Positions 1-8,548 of a DNA stretch of 39,336 bases are shown piece by piece; within the stretch, counting starts at the first letter, position 1, and each line of letters starts with the position of its first letter. The position numbers and the translations under genes were made by a program. The DNA comes from DASYSA01 sp036003885 (GTDB taxonomy: Bacteria > Acidobacteriota > Blastocatellia > UBA7656), in assembly GCA_036003885.1 (NCBI GenBank), contig DASYSA010000656.1:1-39336 (forward strand), given 5' to 3'. Under the pieces are notes generated by a model, which did not search any database, was not told the origin of the DNA, and saw only the letters and a list, made by a program, of their open reading frames with translations.

Positions 1-424
1 ATGAGTCCTCCATTGTGCATGCGCGGTTGCCCTTGGGCCGACTGAGAAAGCCCGCGCTTTGTGTGTGCTCCCCTCTGAGCCACTGATTGTAGCCGATTTA
101 GGATCCAGGAGCTAGGATTAGGATCTAGGATCTAGGATCTAGGATTTAGGATCTAGGCACCTTTTGGCGACAACGATGTCTTGGCGCTTGAGACCTTGAT
201 CCTGGATCTTGGATAATCCTGGATCCTAAATCCTAGATCCTAAATCCTAGATCCTATTTTGAACCGGGGGGTCCCGCAGGCGTGTAAGTAAAGGCGTCCC
301 GGTTGCGAATCCCGGATTAGTTGCAACTCATCGTGGTGGTTCGACTTCCGCGAAGTGTGGTATCATTTTGACCGGTTTCAGATAGCCTCCAGCGTCGCGA
401 TTTGTTCAAGTCGGGTTCAATCGT
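1..424. other. Non-coding left end with repeat array
   Basis: I see no credible gene in this stretch. It holds the inverted TAGGATC heptamer array described separately, and then about 170 bases leading to the gspF-like gene. I could not identify a convincing promoter or a strong ribosome binding site for that gene; the bases just before its ATG are only weakly purine-rich. Genes to the left of the window are not visible, so it is unknown whether the secretion cluster begins here. Confidence 0.5.
97..256. repeat. Inverted array of TAGGATC heptamers
   Basis: From about 97 to 157 the plus strand is built of slightly varied 7-base units (TAGGATC, TAGGATT). From about 197 to 256 the same unit appears as its reverse complement (GATCCTA, AATCCTA). 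The two arms are about 60 bases each, separated by about 40 bases of unrelated sequence, and could fold into a long imperfect hairpin. There is no spacer/repeat alternation of the CRISPR kind. It lies upstream of the secretion cluster and could act as a terminator or structural element; its function is unknown. Confidence 0.85.
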
Positions 425-1657
425 ATGGCTGAATTCACCTGTCGTCTAGGCACTCCAACCGGCGAGGTCGTCACTCGTACAATGGAAGCCACCGCCGAGC
501 GGGATCTGCGCTCGAAGCTGGAGCGCGAAGGCTTCCGTGTCTTCTCCGTCTCGACAAGTGGGGCTGCGGGTATCGGTCACTCGCTGGGTGGCGAATCACG
601 GGCCCGAAAGATCAAGGTCGAGGACTTTCTCCTTTTCAACCAGCAGATGTCGGCCCTGCTGCGCGCCGGGCTACCCATTCTTCAGGGGATCGGGATACTT
701 CGAAAGAGGGTCGCGAACGACAGGCTCCGGCTGATACTGGAAGATGTGGAAGAGAAGATTCGCGCGGGCCAGGCGCTGTCGCAGGCGTTCGCAGCCCAGG
801 GCGATGCCTTCCCGCGGATCTACATTGCCTCGATCCTCGCGGGCGAGCGCTCGGGCTCGCTCGACACGGTATTGCTTCGCTATGTGAGCTATCAGAAGAC
901 CATCAATGATGCTCGGCGCAAGATCAAGAAGTCGCTTGCTTATCCCTTGGTTCTGGTGAGTGCTTCGATCGTGCTGGTGATGGTGCTTTCCACCTTCGTA
1001 ATACCCAAGTTCATGCAGCTCTACGGCAGCGTTGGCAGTGACCAGTTGCCGACGGTGACGGTAATGGTGGTGACCGCCGCCGAGTTCATCAGCGGGAACC
1101 TCACCTGGCTCATCCCCACGATTATTGGTGTTATCATTTTTCTATTGTACTGGCGGCGGACTCCGGTGGGCCGACTCACGCTCGATCGGTGGATACTCAA
1201 ATTGCCGATCGCGGGCGAGACGGTTCGCCAGCTTACCATAGCGCAATTTACTCGCAGTCTCGCCACCCTGCTTGCAGGCGGCATCACGCTTCCCGAATCT
1301 GTGGACATTGCCAGTGAGTCGATAACCAACCGCGCCCTCAGCAAGGCCAGCGAGGGCGTGCTCTCGGGGATAAGAGAGGGCAGGTCGTTTACCGAAAGCC
1401 TGGAGGCCTCGGGTTGGATCAGCGAGTTGGCAACCGATATGATTGGGGTCGGCGAACGCTCGGGCGCGCTTCGCGAAATGCTCGACGAAGTGGCGAACTT
1501 CTACGATGCCGAGCTCGACGTGCGACTGAGCACCATAACCACGTTCATAGAGCCGGTGATACTCGTCTTCATGGGCAGCCTGGTGATGACAATACTCCTT
1601 GCAATGTATCTGCCGCTGTTCAACATGATCGGGAACATGGGGCAGCACCACTCATGA
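425..1657 (+). CDS. gspF: Type II secretion/type IV pilus inner-membrane platform protein (GspF/PilC family)
   Basis: This 410-residue protein matches the usual length and layout of GspF/PilC, the inner-membrane platform that couples the assembly ATPase to pseudopilus polymerisation. Two T2SSF repeats are visible. The first follows the soluble N-terminus and contains LLFNQQMSALLRAGLPIL, and the second contains IAQFTRSLATLLAGGITL. Hydrophobic segments lie near residues 170-195, 215-240 and 375-400. The gene heads a same-strand run with the gspE-like gene 80 bases downstream and then a secretin and prepilins, which supports the role. The ATG at 425 was chosen because the N-terminus begins with the expected conserved sequence; its ribosome binding site is weak. 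Whether the system is a T2SS or a type IV pilus cannot be decided from this protein alone. Confidence 0.93.
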   Translation: MAEFTCRLGTPTGEVVTRTMEATAERDLRSKLEREGFRVFSVSTSGAAGIGHSLGGESRARKIKVEDFLLFNQQMSALLRAGLPILQGIGILRKRVANDRLRLILEDVEEKIRAGQALSQAFAAQGDAFPRIYIASILAGERSGSLDTVLLRYVSYQKTINDARRKIKKSLAYPLVLVSASIVLVMVLSTFVIPKFMQLYGSVGSDQLPTVTVMVVTAAEFISGNLTWLIPTIIGVIIFLLYWRRTPVGRLTLDRWILKLPIAGETVRQLTIAQFTRSLATLLAGGITLPESVDIASESITNRALSKASEGVLSGIREGRSFTESLEASGWISELATDMIGVGERSGALREMLDEVANFYDAELDVRLSTITTFIEPVILVFMGSLVMTILLAMYLPLFNMIGNMGQHHS

Positions 1658-1737
1658 GGGTCGGAGTCATGGTGGCTACGAACGCTGCGTGGTTGGCAGC
1701 GGACTACGAATGAGCCATCGCGGGAGACGGAGAATCA

Positions 1738-3420
1738 ATGTCGGAAAGAATCGAACAAACAGCCGATCCGGATTACAAGGTTCCGGCCGCTATTCCGGCG
1801 GACGCTGAGGCTGCTCCGGCAGCGATGGGCCAGGAGGAAATCGCCGCGCGCGAGAAGGCCCGCCGCTACCGGCTTCAGTTCGTCGATCTAAAGCCGGATG
1901 AGATCGACTACCATCTGGTGCATGAACTCCCGGTCGATCTGATGGTCCACCACAACTTCGTGCCGCTGCGCAAGGAAGGCAACATCCTCTACGTCGCGAT
2001 GGCCGACCCCACGAATCTGGATCTGATTGATGAGCTCGAAGCGCAGTTGCACTTGAAGCTGAAGACGGCCGTCGCCACCCAGTCATCCGTAGAAGAGGCG
2101 CTGAAACGCGGCGATACCGCGGCTCGCATTCTCCAGACCGCCACCGCCGGCTTCCGCTCCGACGCAGTCGCGTTGCTGCGCGAAACGGATCAGGGCGAGG
2201 AGGTCCTCGACCTGGACCGGCTGGCCGGCGATGAGGAGATGTCGCCGATAATCAAGCTGGTTGATACAGTCGTGCTGAATGCCCTGGAACGCCGCGCTTC
2301 CGATATTCACATCGAGACCCGCGACTCGGATGTCCAGGTGAAGTACCGCATCGACGGAGCGCTCTATCGCGCGGCCGACCCTATCGACATAGCTCACCAC
2401 CAGACCATAGTTCAACGTATCAAAGTCATGTCGGAACTGGACATAGCTGAGCGGCGAGTGCCGCAAGATGGCCGCTTCCGGATGCGAATTCGGGGGCGCA
2501 AGATCGACTTCCGCGTCTCGATCATGCCGGCGATTCACGGTGAAAACGTAGTCATTCGTATTCTCGACAAGGAACAGATAAACGAAGAGTTTCGCGACTT
2601 GAATCTGGATGTTGTCGGGTTCGCGCCGCAGGACTTGAGAAAGTTTCGCAAGTTCATAGCCGAGCCATATGGCATGGTGCTGGTGACCGGGCCGACAGGT
2701 TCCGGAAAGACGACGACGCTTTACGCCGCGCTCAACGAGATCAAAAACGAAGAAGACAAGATCATCACGATTGAGGACCCGGTCGAGTATCAGCTTCAGG
2801 GCATTACTCAGATTCCGGTCAACGAGAAGAAGGGCCTGACATTTGCGCGCGGGCTGCGAAGTATACTGCGCCACGACCCGGACAAGATAATGGTCGGTGA
2901 AATCCGTGACTCTGAGACTGCGCAGATTGCCATTCAGTCGGCGCTGACGGGCCACCTGGTCTTCACGACCGTGCACGCCAACAATGTGATCGACGTGATC
3001 GGACGGTTCCTGAATATGGGCGTCGAGCCATACAACTTCGTTTCGTCGTTGAACTGTGTGCTGGCCCAGCGGCTGGTGCGGATGTTGTGCAATCACTGCC
3101 GGCGAAAGTATCAGCCGAGCGATCAGGAGCTGATCGAGTCGGGTCTGAATCCGGACAAGTATCGCAATGAGATCTTCTATAGCGCGATCGGCTGCGAAGT
3201 GTGCAACTTCACCGGCTATCGCGGCCGCACGGCGATACACGAGCTGTTGGACGTGACCGACAACATCCGCGAGATCATCCTCGAGCGGCGGCCGGGATCG
3301 GAAGTGCGGCGCGCGGCGCGTGCCGAGGGACTTACCTCGCTGCGCGAGTCGGCGCTTGCGAAGGCATTCCTGGGCATAACAACATTGCATGAGATCAATC
3401 GGGTGACTTTTGTCGAGTAG
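1738..3420 (+). CDS. gspE: Secretion/pilus assembly ATPase (GspE/PilB family)
   Basis: This is a 560-residue cytoplasmic ATPase that powers pseudopilus or pilus extension. An N-terminal MshEN/GSPII_E_N-type domain covers roughly residues 40-125. The ATPase domain has Walker A GPTGSGKTTT near residue 320, the Asp box ITIEDPVEYQ, Walker B IMVGEIRD and the His box TTVHANN. A C-terminal zinc-binding tetracysteine motif (CNHC ... CEVC) is intact, as in GspE and PilB. The start ATG follows a GGAG purine stretch. It lies 80 bases after the gspF-like gene and about 250 bases before the secretin. All catalytic motifs are present, so it should be functional. Retraction ATPases of the PilT type lack this N-terminal domain and the zinc motif, which makes them unlikely here. 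Confidence 0.95.
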   Translation: MSERIEQTADPDYKVPAAIPADAEAAPAAMGQEEIAAREKARRYRLQFVDLKPDEIDYHLVHELPVDLMVHHNFVPLRKEGNILYVAMADPTNLDLIDELEAQLHLKLKTAVATQSSVEEALKRGDTAARILQTATAGFRSDAVALLRETDQGEEVLDLDRLAGDEEMSPIIKLVDTVVLNALERRASDIHIETRDSDVQVKYRIDGALYRAADPIDIAHHQTIVQRIKVMSELDIAERRVPQDGRFRMRIRGRKIDFRVSIMPAIHGENVVIRILDKEQINEEFRDLNLDVVGFAPQDLRKFRKFIAEPYGMVLVTGPTGSGKTTTLYAALNEIKNEEDKIITIEDPVEYQLQGITQIPVNEKKGLTFARGLRSILRHDPDKIMVGEIRDSETAQIAIQSALTGHLVFTTVHANNVIDVIGRFLNMGVEPYNFVSSLNCVLAQRLVRMLCNHCRRKYQPSDQELIESGLNPDKYRNEIFYSAIGCEVCNFTGYRGRTAIHELLDVTDNIREIILERRPGSEVRRAARAEGLTSLRESALAKAFLGITTLHEINRVTFVE

Positions 3421-3674
3421 AGCCAGTCGCAAATAGTGCTGCTCGTATGGTTTATTTTGAAACTGTGTCGTGGTAGAGTGGTTTAACCAAGCAGGCACTC
3501 AGACGAATGGTTGCTCATTTAGCGTAGTGGACCAGCAACGGCAATGGGTTGAGCGGCGAAAGCGGGCCTGCAAGAAAGCGCCGGCTTGGCCAAAGCCTTC
3601 GGATTTTGCGGAGTGTGTGTGCGCTGAACTCCAGCAGGAGATCAGAGACGGCGAGAATAGAGGCGAGGATAGTT

Positions 3675-6329
3675 ATGATGGCCAATAAACTCTTACAGAC
3701 GCGACGATCGGTTGCCCTGGCACTGGTTCTGACAATGATCGGAATCGGGCTTGCTCCGGTGTCTACCTATGCCGACCACAAGAAGTATTTTAAGGAAGGC
3801 CTCAGGTTCGAAGACAACAAACAGTGGGACAAGGCAGCCGAGAAGTTCGCACTGGCGGTCGCCGAAAAGCCATCTAATGTCGAATACCAGCTCCACTTCC
3901 AACGCTGCCTCGTCAACGCGGGCATAATGCTGGTGGAACGCGGCGACATGCTGGCTGAGCAGAAAGACTTCAATGCCGCATATCAGTCGTTCCGCCAGGC
4001 ATACTCCTTTGATCCAACAAACGATCTCGCCCGGATCAAGATGCGACGTATGCTGGAAGTGCAGGGACTTCCCACCGACGGGGTGCCGACAGGCCGTGAT
4101 AGTGCCGGCCCTCCCTTGAAGCCGAGTGCCAACGTAAAGGCTGGCTATACTACAGTCGATGGAGTTGCGCAGCCGAGCTTCAATAAAGTGCAGTTGCCCG
4201 GCTTCCAGCCTTCGAAGAAACAAGTAAAGACAGACGTCATAGCTCGCACCGACACCTTGCTGCTGCCATTCATCGAGAACCTCGCCCAGGCGATGGGATT
4301 GAACGTCGTGTTCGATTTTCAGGTAGCGCAAACCAGAAACCAGAAGCTCGTAATCGAGCTGCGCAACGTCACCCGTGCGAAGGCGCTGGAGATAATCCTG
4401 AAGGCGAACAACCTGATGTACATCCAGATCGACACCAGGACCCTGATGATCGCGATGGATAACCCTCAGTCGAGAGCGAAGTACGAACAGATGGCGGCCC
4501 GCACGTTCTACATCAAGAACGCGGACCTCACGGAGCTGCGCAACGCAATCAGCCAGACGCTCCAAACCAAGTTCATAACGCCGGTGAAGCACCTCAACGC
4601 GCTCATCGTTCGGGATACGCCTACCAATCTGGACCTGGTCGAACAATTGATCGATTCGCTGGACAAGAGCAAAGCCGAAGTTCTGATCGATGTGAACATC
4701 TACGAGGTCTCACGCAATGATCTGTTGAGCATCGGGAATCAGTTCGCCGTTCCCAGCTCAGGCAGCTCTGACCCGGCAGCAATCAACGCTGGCTCTCTTG
4801 GTGGATTTGGGCAGAATGGCTTTGTGAGTGGCGCTGCCCGGGCGCATAGCTTTGTCAACTCGACTGTTCTGGGCTTTGCGCTGGGTATGCCCGCCAGCGC
4901 GATAAGCCTCTTCCAGGACAAGGGCAAGGCGAAGCTGCTGGCGTCGACTCAGGTTCACGTCCTTGACGGGGAGGACCAGTCGATCAAGATCGGCCAGAGG
5001 GTGCCGATTCAAACCGCGGCGTTTCCCACCTTCGCAACCCCAAGTCGAAGCGCGACGCGGGCTATTGAGCAATCAACCGGCATCAACCCGGCTGACGTCG
5101 CTACCGGGCTGGGCGGCGCGTTTGGCGGATTCAGCGGAACTGCGTTCCCACAGATCCAGTACGAGAATGTCGGTCTCAATATTGACATGAAGCCGCAGGT
5201 GTTCGAGGACGAGGTCTACATGAAGATGAAGATCTCCTCGACCTCGCTCGATACCAGCACCGGTAAACTGACGCCTTCGTTCAACCAGCGAGAGATGTCT
5301 TCTGTCGCGCGAATCAAGGATGGCAAGCCAACCTTGATTGCAGGCGTCAGTCAAACAAACCAGTCCAAGGAAACGAAAGGCATCCCGATCCTGGGACTGA
5401 TTCCGATCCTTGGTCGATTCTTCGCCACGCCTGATACCATCGACAGGCAGAGCGATGTCGTGATAACGGTGACGCCTCATATCCTGCGCCGCGCCGACAT
5501 CACCGATAAGGACCACCTGACTCGCGCAGCCGGCTACTCGGCGGATCCGGCGACTCAGTTGTCGATCCAGCAAATCATAGAGTTGGCCGAGATCGACGAC
5601 CAACAACAACAGAACCAGCTCGCTTCAGCCACTACGACGGGTGAAGCACCTAAACCTCCGGCTCCGGAGAACAGGAACGCTGCAGCTATTCCGCCGGCAG
5701 GTTCCCAAAGGCCCGAAGTTCCCGGCGTTGTGGTCATACAGCCAACACTCAATCAGGTAAATCCGTCTGCGCAGCCATTGAAGCCTGTCCGGTCGGAGAT
5801 CACCAGGGAAACCGTCGCTAAACCCGGAGAGGTCAAGAAGCCGGTGCTGGATGACGATGATGATGATGACGATGACGATACTCAGGTTAGTCCGAATGCC
5901 AACGCGAACCACTTGCCGGTCATGGTGAGTGTCAAGAGCGCATCAGCAGTGGCAGTGAAGGGTCAGGATCTTTACGTAGCCGTGATTGTCAACGGCAACG
6001 GCGAGATGAGCTCGAGCAATGTTTCCTTGAGTTTCGATCCGAACATACTTGAGGTCAAGGGAGTGCGCGAGGGCGGCGCGCTCAGTTCAGGAGGGGGCAG
6101 GCCGAACCTTCAGTTCTCTTCCGAAGGCGGACAGTTGAATGTGCAGTTGGAGCTTCCATCCGGAACGCCCGGCAGGCCGGCGCGGGGCCAGTTACTGCTG
6201 ATCGTGTTCACGGTTAAGAATCAGGGCCAAACGCCCCTAACCTTGAATGAGGGGCAGACGATGCTCCGGTCCGCATCGGGCCAGATGCTGCCGCTCAAAC
6301 TACAGTCAACGCAGATCGAAGTCAGGTAG
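3675..6329 (+). CDS. Secretin with N-terminal TPR and C-terminal cohesin-like domain (GspD/PilQ-like)
   Basis: This is the outer-membrane channel subunit of the neighbouring secretion/pilus system. I place the start at the ATG at 3675, after a GAGG box. The reading frame is open further upstream, but only this start gives a proper signal peptide ending near STYA. The order in the 884-residue product is TPR-like helices (about 30-115), an STN-like domain (about 188-262), a secretin N-domain (about 275-350) and the secretin core (about 415-605, with VPI, GLIPILGRFF and VVITVTPHIL). A low-complexity linker with ten consecutive Asp (from about residue 726) follows, then a beta-rich cohesin-like domain (about 749-884). 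TPR and cohesin-like additions are unusual compared with enterobacterial GspD. It is followed after 24 bases by a prepilin gene, which suggests co-transcription. Confidence 0.92.
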   Translation: MMANKLLQTRRSVALALVLTMIGIGLAPVSTYADHKKYFKEGLRFEDNKQWDKAAEKFALAVAEKPSNVEYQLHFQRCLVNAGIMLVERGDMLAEQKDFNAAYQSFRQAYSFDPTNDLARIKMRRMLEVQGLPTDGVPTGRDSAGPPLKPSANVKAGYTTVDGVAQPSFNKVQLPGFQPSKKQVKTDVIARTDTLLLPFIENLAQAMGLNVVFDFQVAQTRNQKLVIELRNVTRAKALEIILKANNLMYIQIDTRTLMIAMDNPQSRAKYEQMAARTFYIKNADLTELRNAISQTLQTKFITPVKHLNALIVRDTPTNLDLVEQLIDSLDKSKAEVLIDVNIYEVSRNDLLSIGNQFAVPSSGSSDPAAINAGSLGGFGQNGFVSGAARAHSFVNSTVLGFALGMPASAISLFQDKGKAKLLASTQVHVLDGEDQSIKIGQRVPIQTAAFPTFATPSRSATRAIEQSTGINPADVATGLGGAFGGFSGTAFPQIQYENVGLNIDMKPQVFEDEVYMKMKISSTSLDTSTGKLTPSFNQREMSSVARIKDGKPTLIAGVSQTNQSKETKGIPILGLIPILGRFFATPDTIDRQSDVVITVTPHILRRADITDKDHLTRAAGYSADPATQLSIQQIIELAEIDDQQQQNQLASATTTGEAPKPPAPENRNAAAIPPAGSQRPEVPGVVVIQPTLNQVNPSAQPLKPVRSEITRETVAKPGEVKKPVLDDDDDDDDDDTQVSPNANANHLPVMVSVKSASAVAVKGQDLYVAVIVNGNGEMSSSNVSLSFDPNILEVKGVREGGALSSGGGRPNLQFSSEGGQLNVQLELPSGTPGRPARGQLLLIVFTVKNQGQTPLTLNEGQTMLRSASGQMLPLKLQSTQIEVR

Positions 6330-6353
6330 CGAGCGATTGCGGACATAGGGAGT

Positions 6354-6908
6354 ATGAAGATCGTGAAACATCCTCGATTCAAGATCTCGGGTCGGCGGTT
6401 TAGCGTTATCGCTCGATCCCGGTCCGCAATCCGCAAGGGGCAGTGTGGATTCACACTGCTTGAGATAATAATCGTGATCATGATCCTGTCGGTCTTGACC
6501 GCTGCAGCTATTCCACTGGTGCGCAACACGGTCAAGCGAGACCGTGAGGCCGAACTGAGGCTGGCTCTCCGGGACTTGCGGCAGGCTATCGACCGCTACA
6601 AGCTCTACCACGACAGGTCGAACGGGACTGCGATACCCATTGAGTTGAAGACTCAGAGCGGGTATCCGAAGGACCTCAATGTGCTCGTCGAAGGATTTAT
6701 TCCGGCCAACGTCGTGGGAACGAGCGGCAACCGGGTCCGTTTCCTGCGCCGCCTCCCAATAGACCCGATGACCGGCGACAAGGAGTGGGGACTGAAGGCC
6801 TACAAGGACGACGCTGATTCCGACTCGTGGGGCGGTGAGGATGTGTGGGATGTCTTCTCGAAGAGCGATCAAAAGGCGCTCAACGGGACCACCTACCGGG
6901 ACTGGTAA
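6354..6908 (+). CDS. GspG-type major pseudopilin (long leader)
   Basis: This 184-residue prepilin has the class III signal CGFTLLEIIIVIMILSVL. Cleavage is expected between Gly32 and Phe33, with the conserved Glu at +5 and a following hydrophobic helix. The C-terminal part has the typical GspG pattern of a helix with charged residues, then PIDPMTGDKEWG, as in calcium-binding pseudopilins. The leader before the cleavage site is about 32 residues and strongly basic, longer than the 6-20 usual for GspG. No better in-frame start was found closer to the cleavage site. It sits 24 bases after the secretin gene and is followed by a second, shorter prepilin of similar build. It needs a prepilin peptidase that is not in this window. 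Confidence 0.9.
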   Translation: MKIVKHPRFKISGRRFSVIARSRSAIRKGQCGFTLLEIIIVIMILSVLTAAAIPLVRNTVKRDREAELRLALRDLRQAIDRYKLYHDRSNGTAIPIELKTQSGYPKDLNVLVEGFIPANVVGTSGNRVRFLRRLPIDPMTGDKEWGLKAYKDDADSDSWGGEDVWDVFSKSDQKALNGTTYRDW

Positions 6909-6965
6909 CGGGAGTTTGATTGGGTTCGCGCTTTGACAGGTTCGAACCGCGGGACGTATTCATTT

Positions 6966-7376
6966 ATGTTGTGTAGACGATTCAACCCAGACCGAAGCGG
7001 CAACCGGGGATTCACGCTCCTCGAGTTGGTCATGGTAATGACTATTATCGTAATCCTGGCGTCCATCGGAGTAGCATCCTACCAGCAGATTCAGCTGAAA
7101 GCTCGGGAGACCATCCTTAAAGAGGATCTTCGCCAGATGCGAAAGATGATCGATCAGTTTGCCGCCGACAAGGAGCGATTGCCTCAATCGATTGAGGAGC
7201 TTGTTCAGGAACGCTACCTCCGCAGCGTGCCGGTAGACCCTATCACGGATGAAGCCGATTGGGAGCTGGAGATGGGGGATGACGAAGTCTCACTCACCGG
7301 CGGTCAAGGGGTTGTAGACGTTCACAGCAGTGCTCGAGGCGAAGGCAGCGACGGCAAATCCTATCGCGAATACTGA
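6966..7376 (+). CDS. GspG-like pseudopilin (second copy)
   Basis: This is a second prepilin with cleavage motif RGFTLLELVMVMTIIVIL (Gly15/Phe16 from the chosen start) and Glu at +5. A TTG start at 6933 would add 11 residues. I prefer the ATG at 6966 because the leader is then of normal length, but neither start has a strong ribosome binding site. The soluble part contains VPVDPITDEADWELE, matching the corresponding region of the preceding prepilin, and ends in SYREY, close to TYRDW of its neighbour. The two genes are therefore likely ancient tandem duplicates. One may be the major pseudopilin and the other a minor one; the sequence does not show which. An array of heptamer repeats begins a few bases after the stop. 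Confidence 0.9.
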   Translation: MLCRRFNPDRSGNRGFTLLELVMVMTIIVILASIGVASYQQIQLKARETILKEDLRQMRKMIDQFAADKERLPQSIEELVQERYLRSVPVDPITDEADWELEMGDDEVSLTGGQGVVDVHSSARGEGSDGKSYREY

Positions 7377-7382
7377 AGACTC

Positions 7383-7474
7383 GTTTCGCGTTTCGCGTTT
7401 CGCGTTTCGCGTTGGGTTCACCTTTCAAGTTAGTATCGATAACGCAAAACGCTAAACGCGAAACGCAAAACGTT
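7383..7474. repeat. Inverted array of TTTCGCG heptamers before the pilM-like gene
   Basis: Positions about 7383-7414 carry four tandem copies of a GTTTCGC/TTTCGCG heptamer. Positions about 7440-7474 carry the same unit in reverse complement (AACGCGAAACGCAAAACG), with about 25 bases between the arms. The right arm ends immediately before the start codon of the pilM-like gene, where a ribosome binding site would normally be. A stem formed by the two arms would place that start codon at its foot. A related array lies just after the same gene. Confidence 0.88.
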
Positions 7475-7475
7475 C

Positions 7476-8414
7476 ATGCCATCATCTCTCCAGCGACACC
7501 TTCTAGATCCTCGGACCCCTCAGACCGCAGCGGGATTCGTAGACGATAGTTTCGCCGTTGTTGATCTGCGTCGAAGCCGGCGCGGGTTCGCGCTGGCATC
7601 GAGCGCTGTCACGCCGCTCCGCGCGGGCCTGATCACTCCCGGGTTCGACACCTCTAACCTCCATGACCCCGCCGAACTCATCGAAATCATCTTGCAGACC
7701 GCGGAGGCAGCCGGGCTCTCGAGGAAGAAGCGCTGGTCTGTGGCGCTGCCTGAAGGAAGCGCGCGAACCCTGGTCATCACACTTGAAAGCAAGCCCTCGG
7801 GCCGCCGTGAATTGAATGAGATTCTCTCGTGGAAGATCGAGAGAGTGATTGCGACACCCACTTCCGAACTGAGAATCAGCCGCCAACGATTGAGTCCGGC
7901 AGGTGGACAGGAGCGGTATCTGGTTACCGTCGCCCGGGATGACGTTTCGTCGGAGTACGAAGAGATGTTCAAGCGCATAGGCTGGCAAACGGGGTTGGTC
8001 CTGCCACGCCACCTCGGCGAAGTCCAGTGGCTGATGTGGGACCAGCGGCCGGGCGACAAGATGCTGGTGTCCGCCAATAATTCCGGCTTCACTTCGGTTA
8101 TCGTGCGAAATCGCGAGCCGGTGCTGGTGCGCTCCTATGCATGTGAACCCCAGGCGCGGACCGACGAATTACACCGCTTCGCCCTTTACTATCGCGACAG
8201 ACTCGCGCCTGCGGGTGCGCCGGCCGAGGTGACCGGATTGCTCGTGATAGGAGGGATGGATGTGACCGAGGCCAGTCGCGCAGTCCACGATGCCCTCGAT
8301 GCGCATCCACTGGTGTTGGATCCGGCTGAATTCGGGCTGGACTTGAGGGGAGAGCCCATCAGGTTCGATCAGCTTGCGAGCGCTGCGGGAATGGCTACGA
8401 TCGCCTGGCAGTAA
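7476..8414 (+). CDS. PilM/GspL-like actin-fold assembly protein
   Basis: This 312-residue protein fits the PilM/GspL cytoplasmic actin-like family, which links the assembly ATPase to inner-membrane partners of the PilN/PilO type. Support comes from the start of the fold (AGFVDDSFAVVDLRRSRRG), a central RRELNEILSWKIERV segment like the PilM alignment helix, the later GFTSVIVRNREPVLVRS strand pair, and the gene context. Similarity is moderate, so the call is at family level. No transmembrane segment is visible, which favours PilM over full-length GspL. The ATG at 7476 directly follows a repeat arm and lacks a recognisable ribosome binding site. The expected pilN/pilO partners are absent: the cluster stops here and the next gene points the other way. 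Confidence 0.72.
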   Translation: MPSSLQRHLLDPRTPQTAAGFVDDSFAVVDLRRSRRGFALASSAVTPLRAGLITPGFDTSNLHDPAELIEIILQTAEAAGLSRKKRWSVALPEGSARTLVITLESKPSGRRELNEILSWKIERVIATPTSELRISRQRLSPAGGQERYLVTVARDDVSSEYEEMFKRIGWQTGLVLPRHLGEVQWLMWDQRPGDKMLVSANNSGFTSVIVRNREPVLVRSYACEPQARTDELHRFALYYRDRLAPAGAPAEVTGLLVIGGMDVTEASRAVHDALDAHPLVLDPAEFGLDLRGEPIRFDQLASAAGMATIAWQ

Positions 8415-8415
8415 G

Positions 8416-8548
8416 AACGTTTCGCGTTTCGCGTTTGCGGTTTCGCGTTCCGTCTCTTGGTTACCAGCTCAAATTGGATGCGATGGAGCGCGAACGTTCT
8501 TAGCGACGGAACGCGAAACGTTCTTAGCGACCGAACGCGAAACGTTCT
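8416..8548. repeat. Inverted TTTCGCG-type repeats after the pilM-like gene
   Basis: Starting two bases after the pilM-like stop codon, about 8416-8453 holds variants of the TTTCGCG heptamer (TTTCGCG, TTTGCGG, TTTCGCG). About 8488-8548 holds the reverse-complement units arranged as repeats of AACGCGAAACGTTCTTAGCGA. The array ends at the stop codon of the convergent carboxypeptidase gene. Together with the array at 7383-7474 it brackets the pilM-like gene almost exactly. It may serve as a bidirectional terminator between convergent genes; this is inference. Confidence 0.85.

Noticed and set aside
97..256. Possible CRISPR array
   Set aside because: The units are contiguous 7-mers without spacers and occur in opposite orientations in two arms.
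2083..3498. 471-codon open frame on the minus strand
   Set aside because: It is the shadow of the gspE-like gene, which has every ATPase motif on the plus strand; the minus-strand translation has no recognisable domain.
3693..4646. 317-codon minus-strand frame opposite the secretin
   Set aside because: The composition is that of an antisense shadow and the secretin on the plus strand is fully supported.
7383..7474. Possible CRISPR array or phage attachment site
   Set aside because: The period is seven bases with no spacers, and there is no integrase or tRNA fragment nearby.
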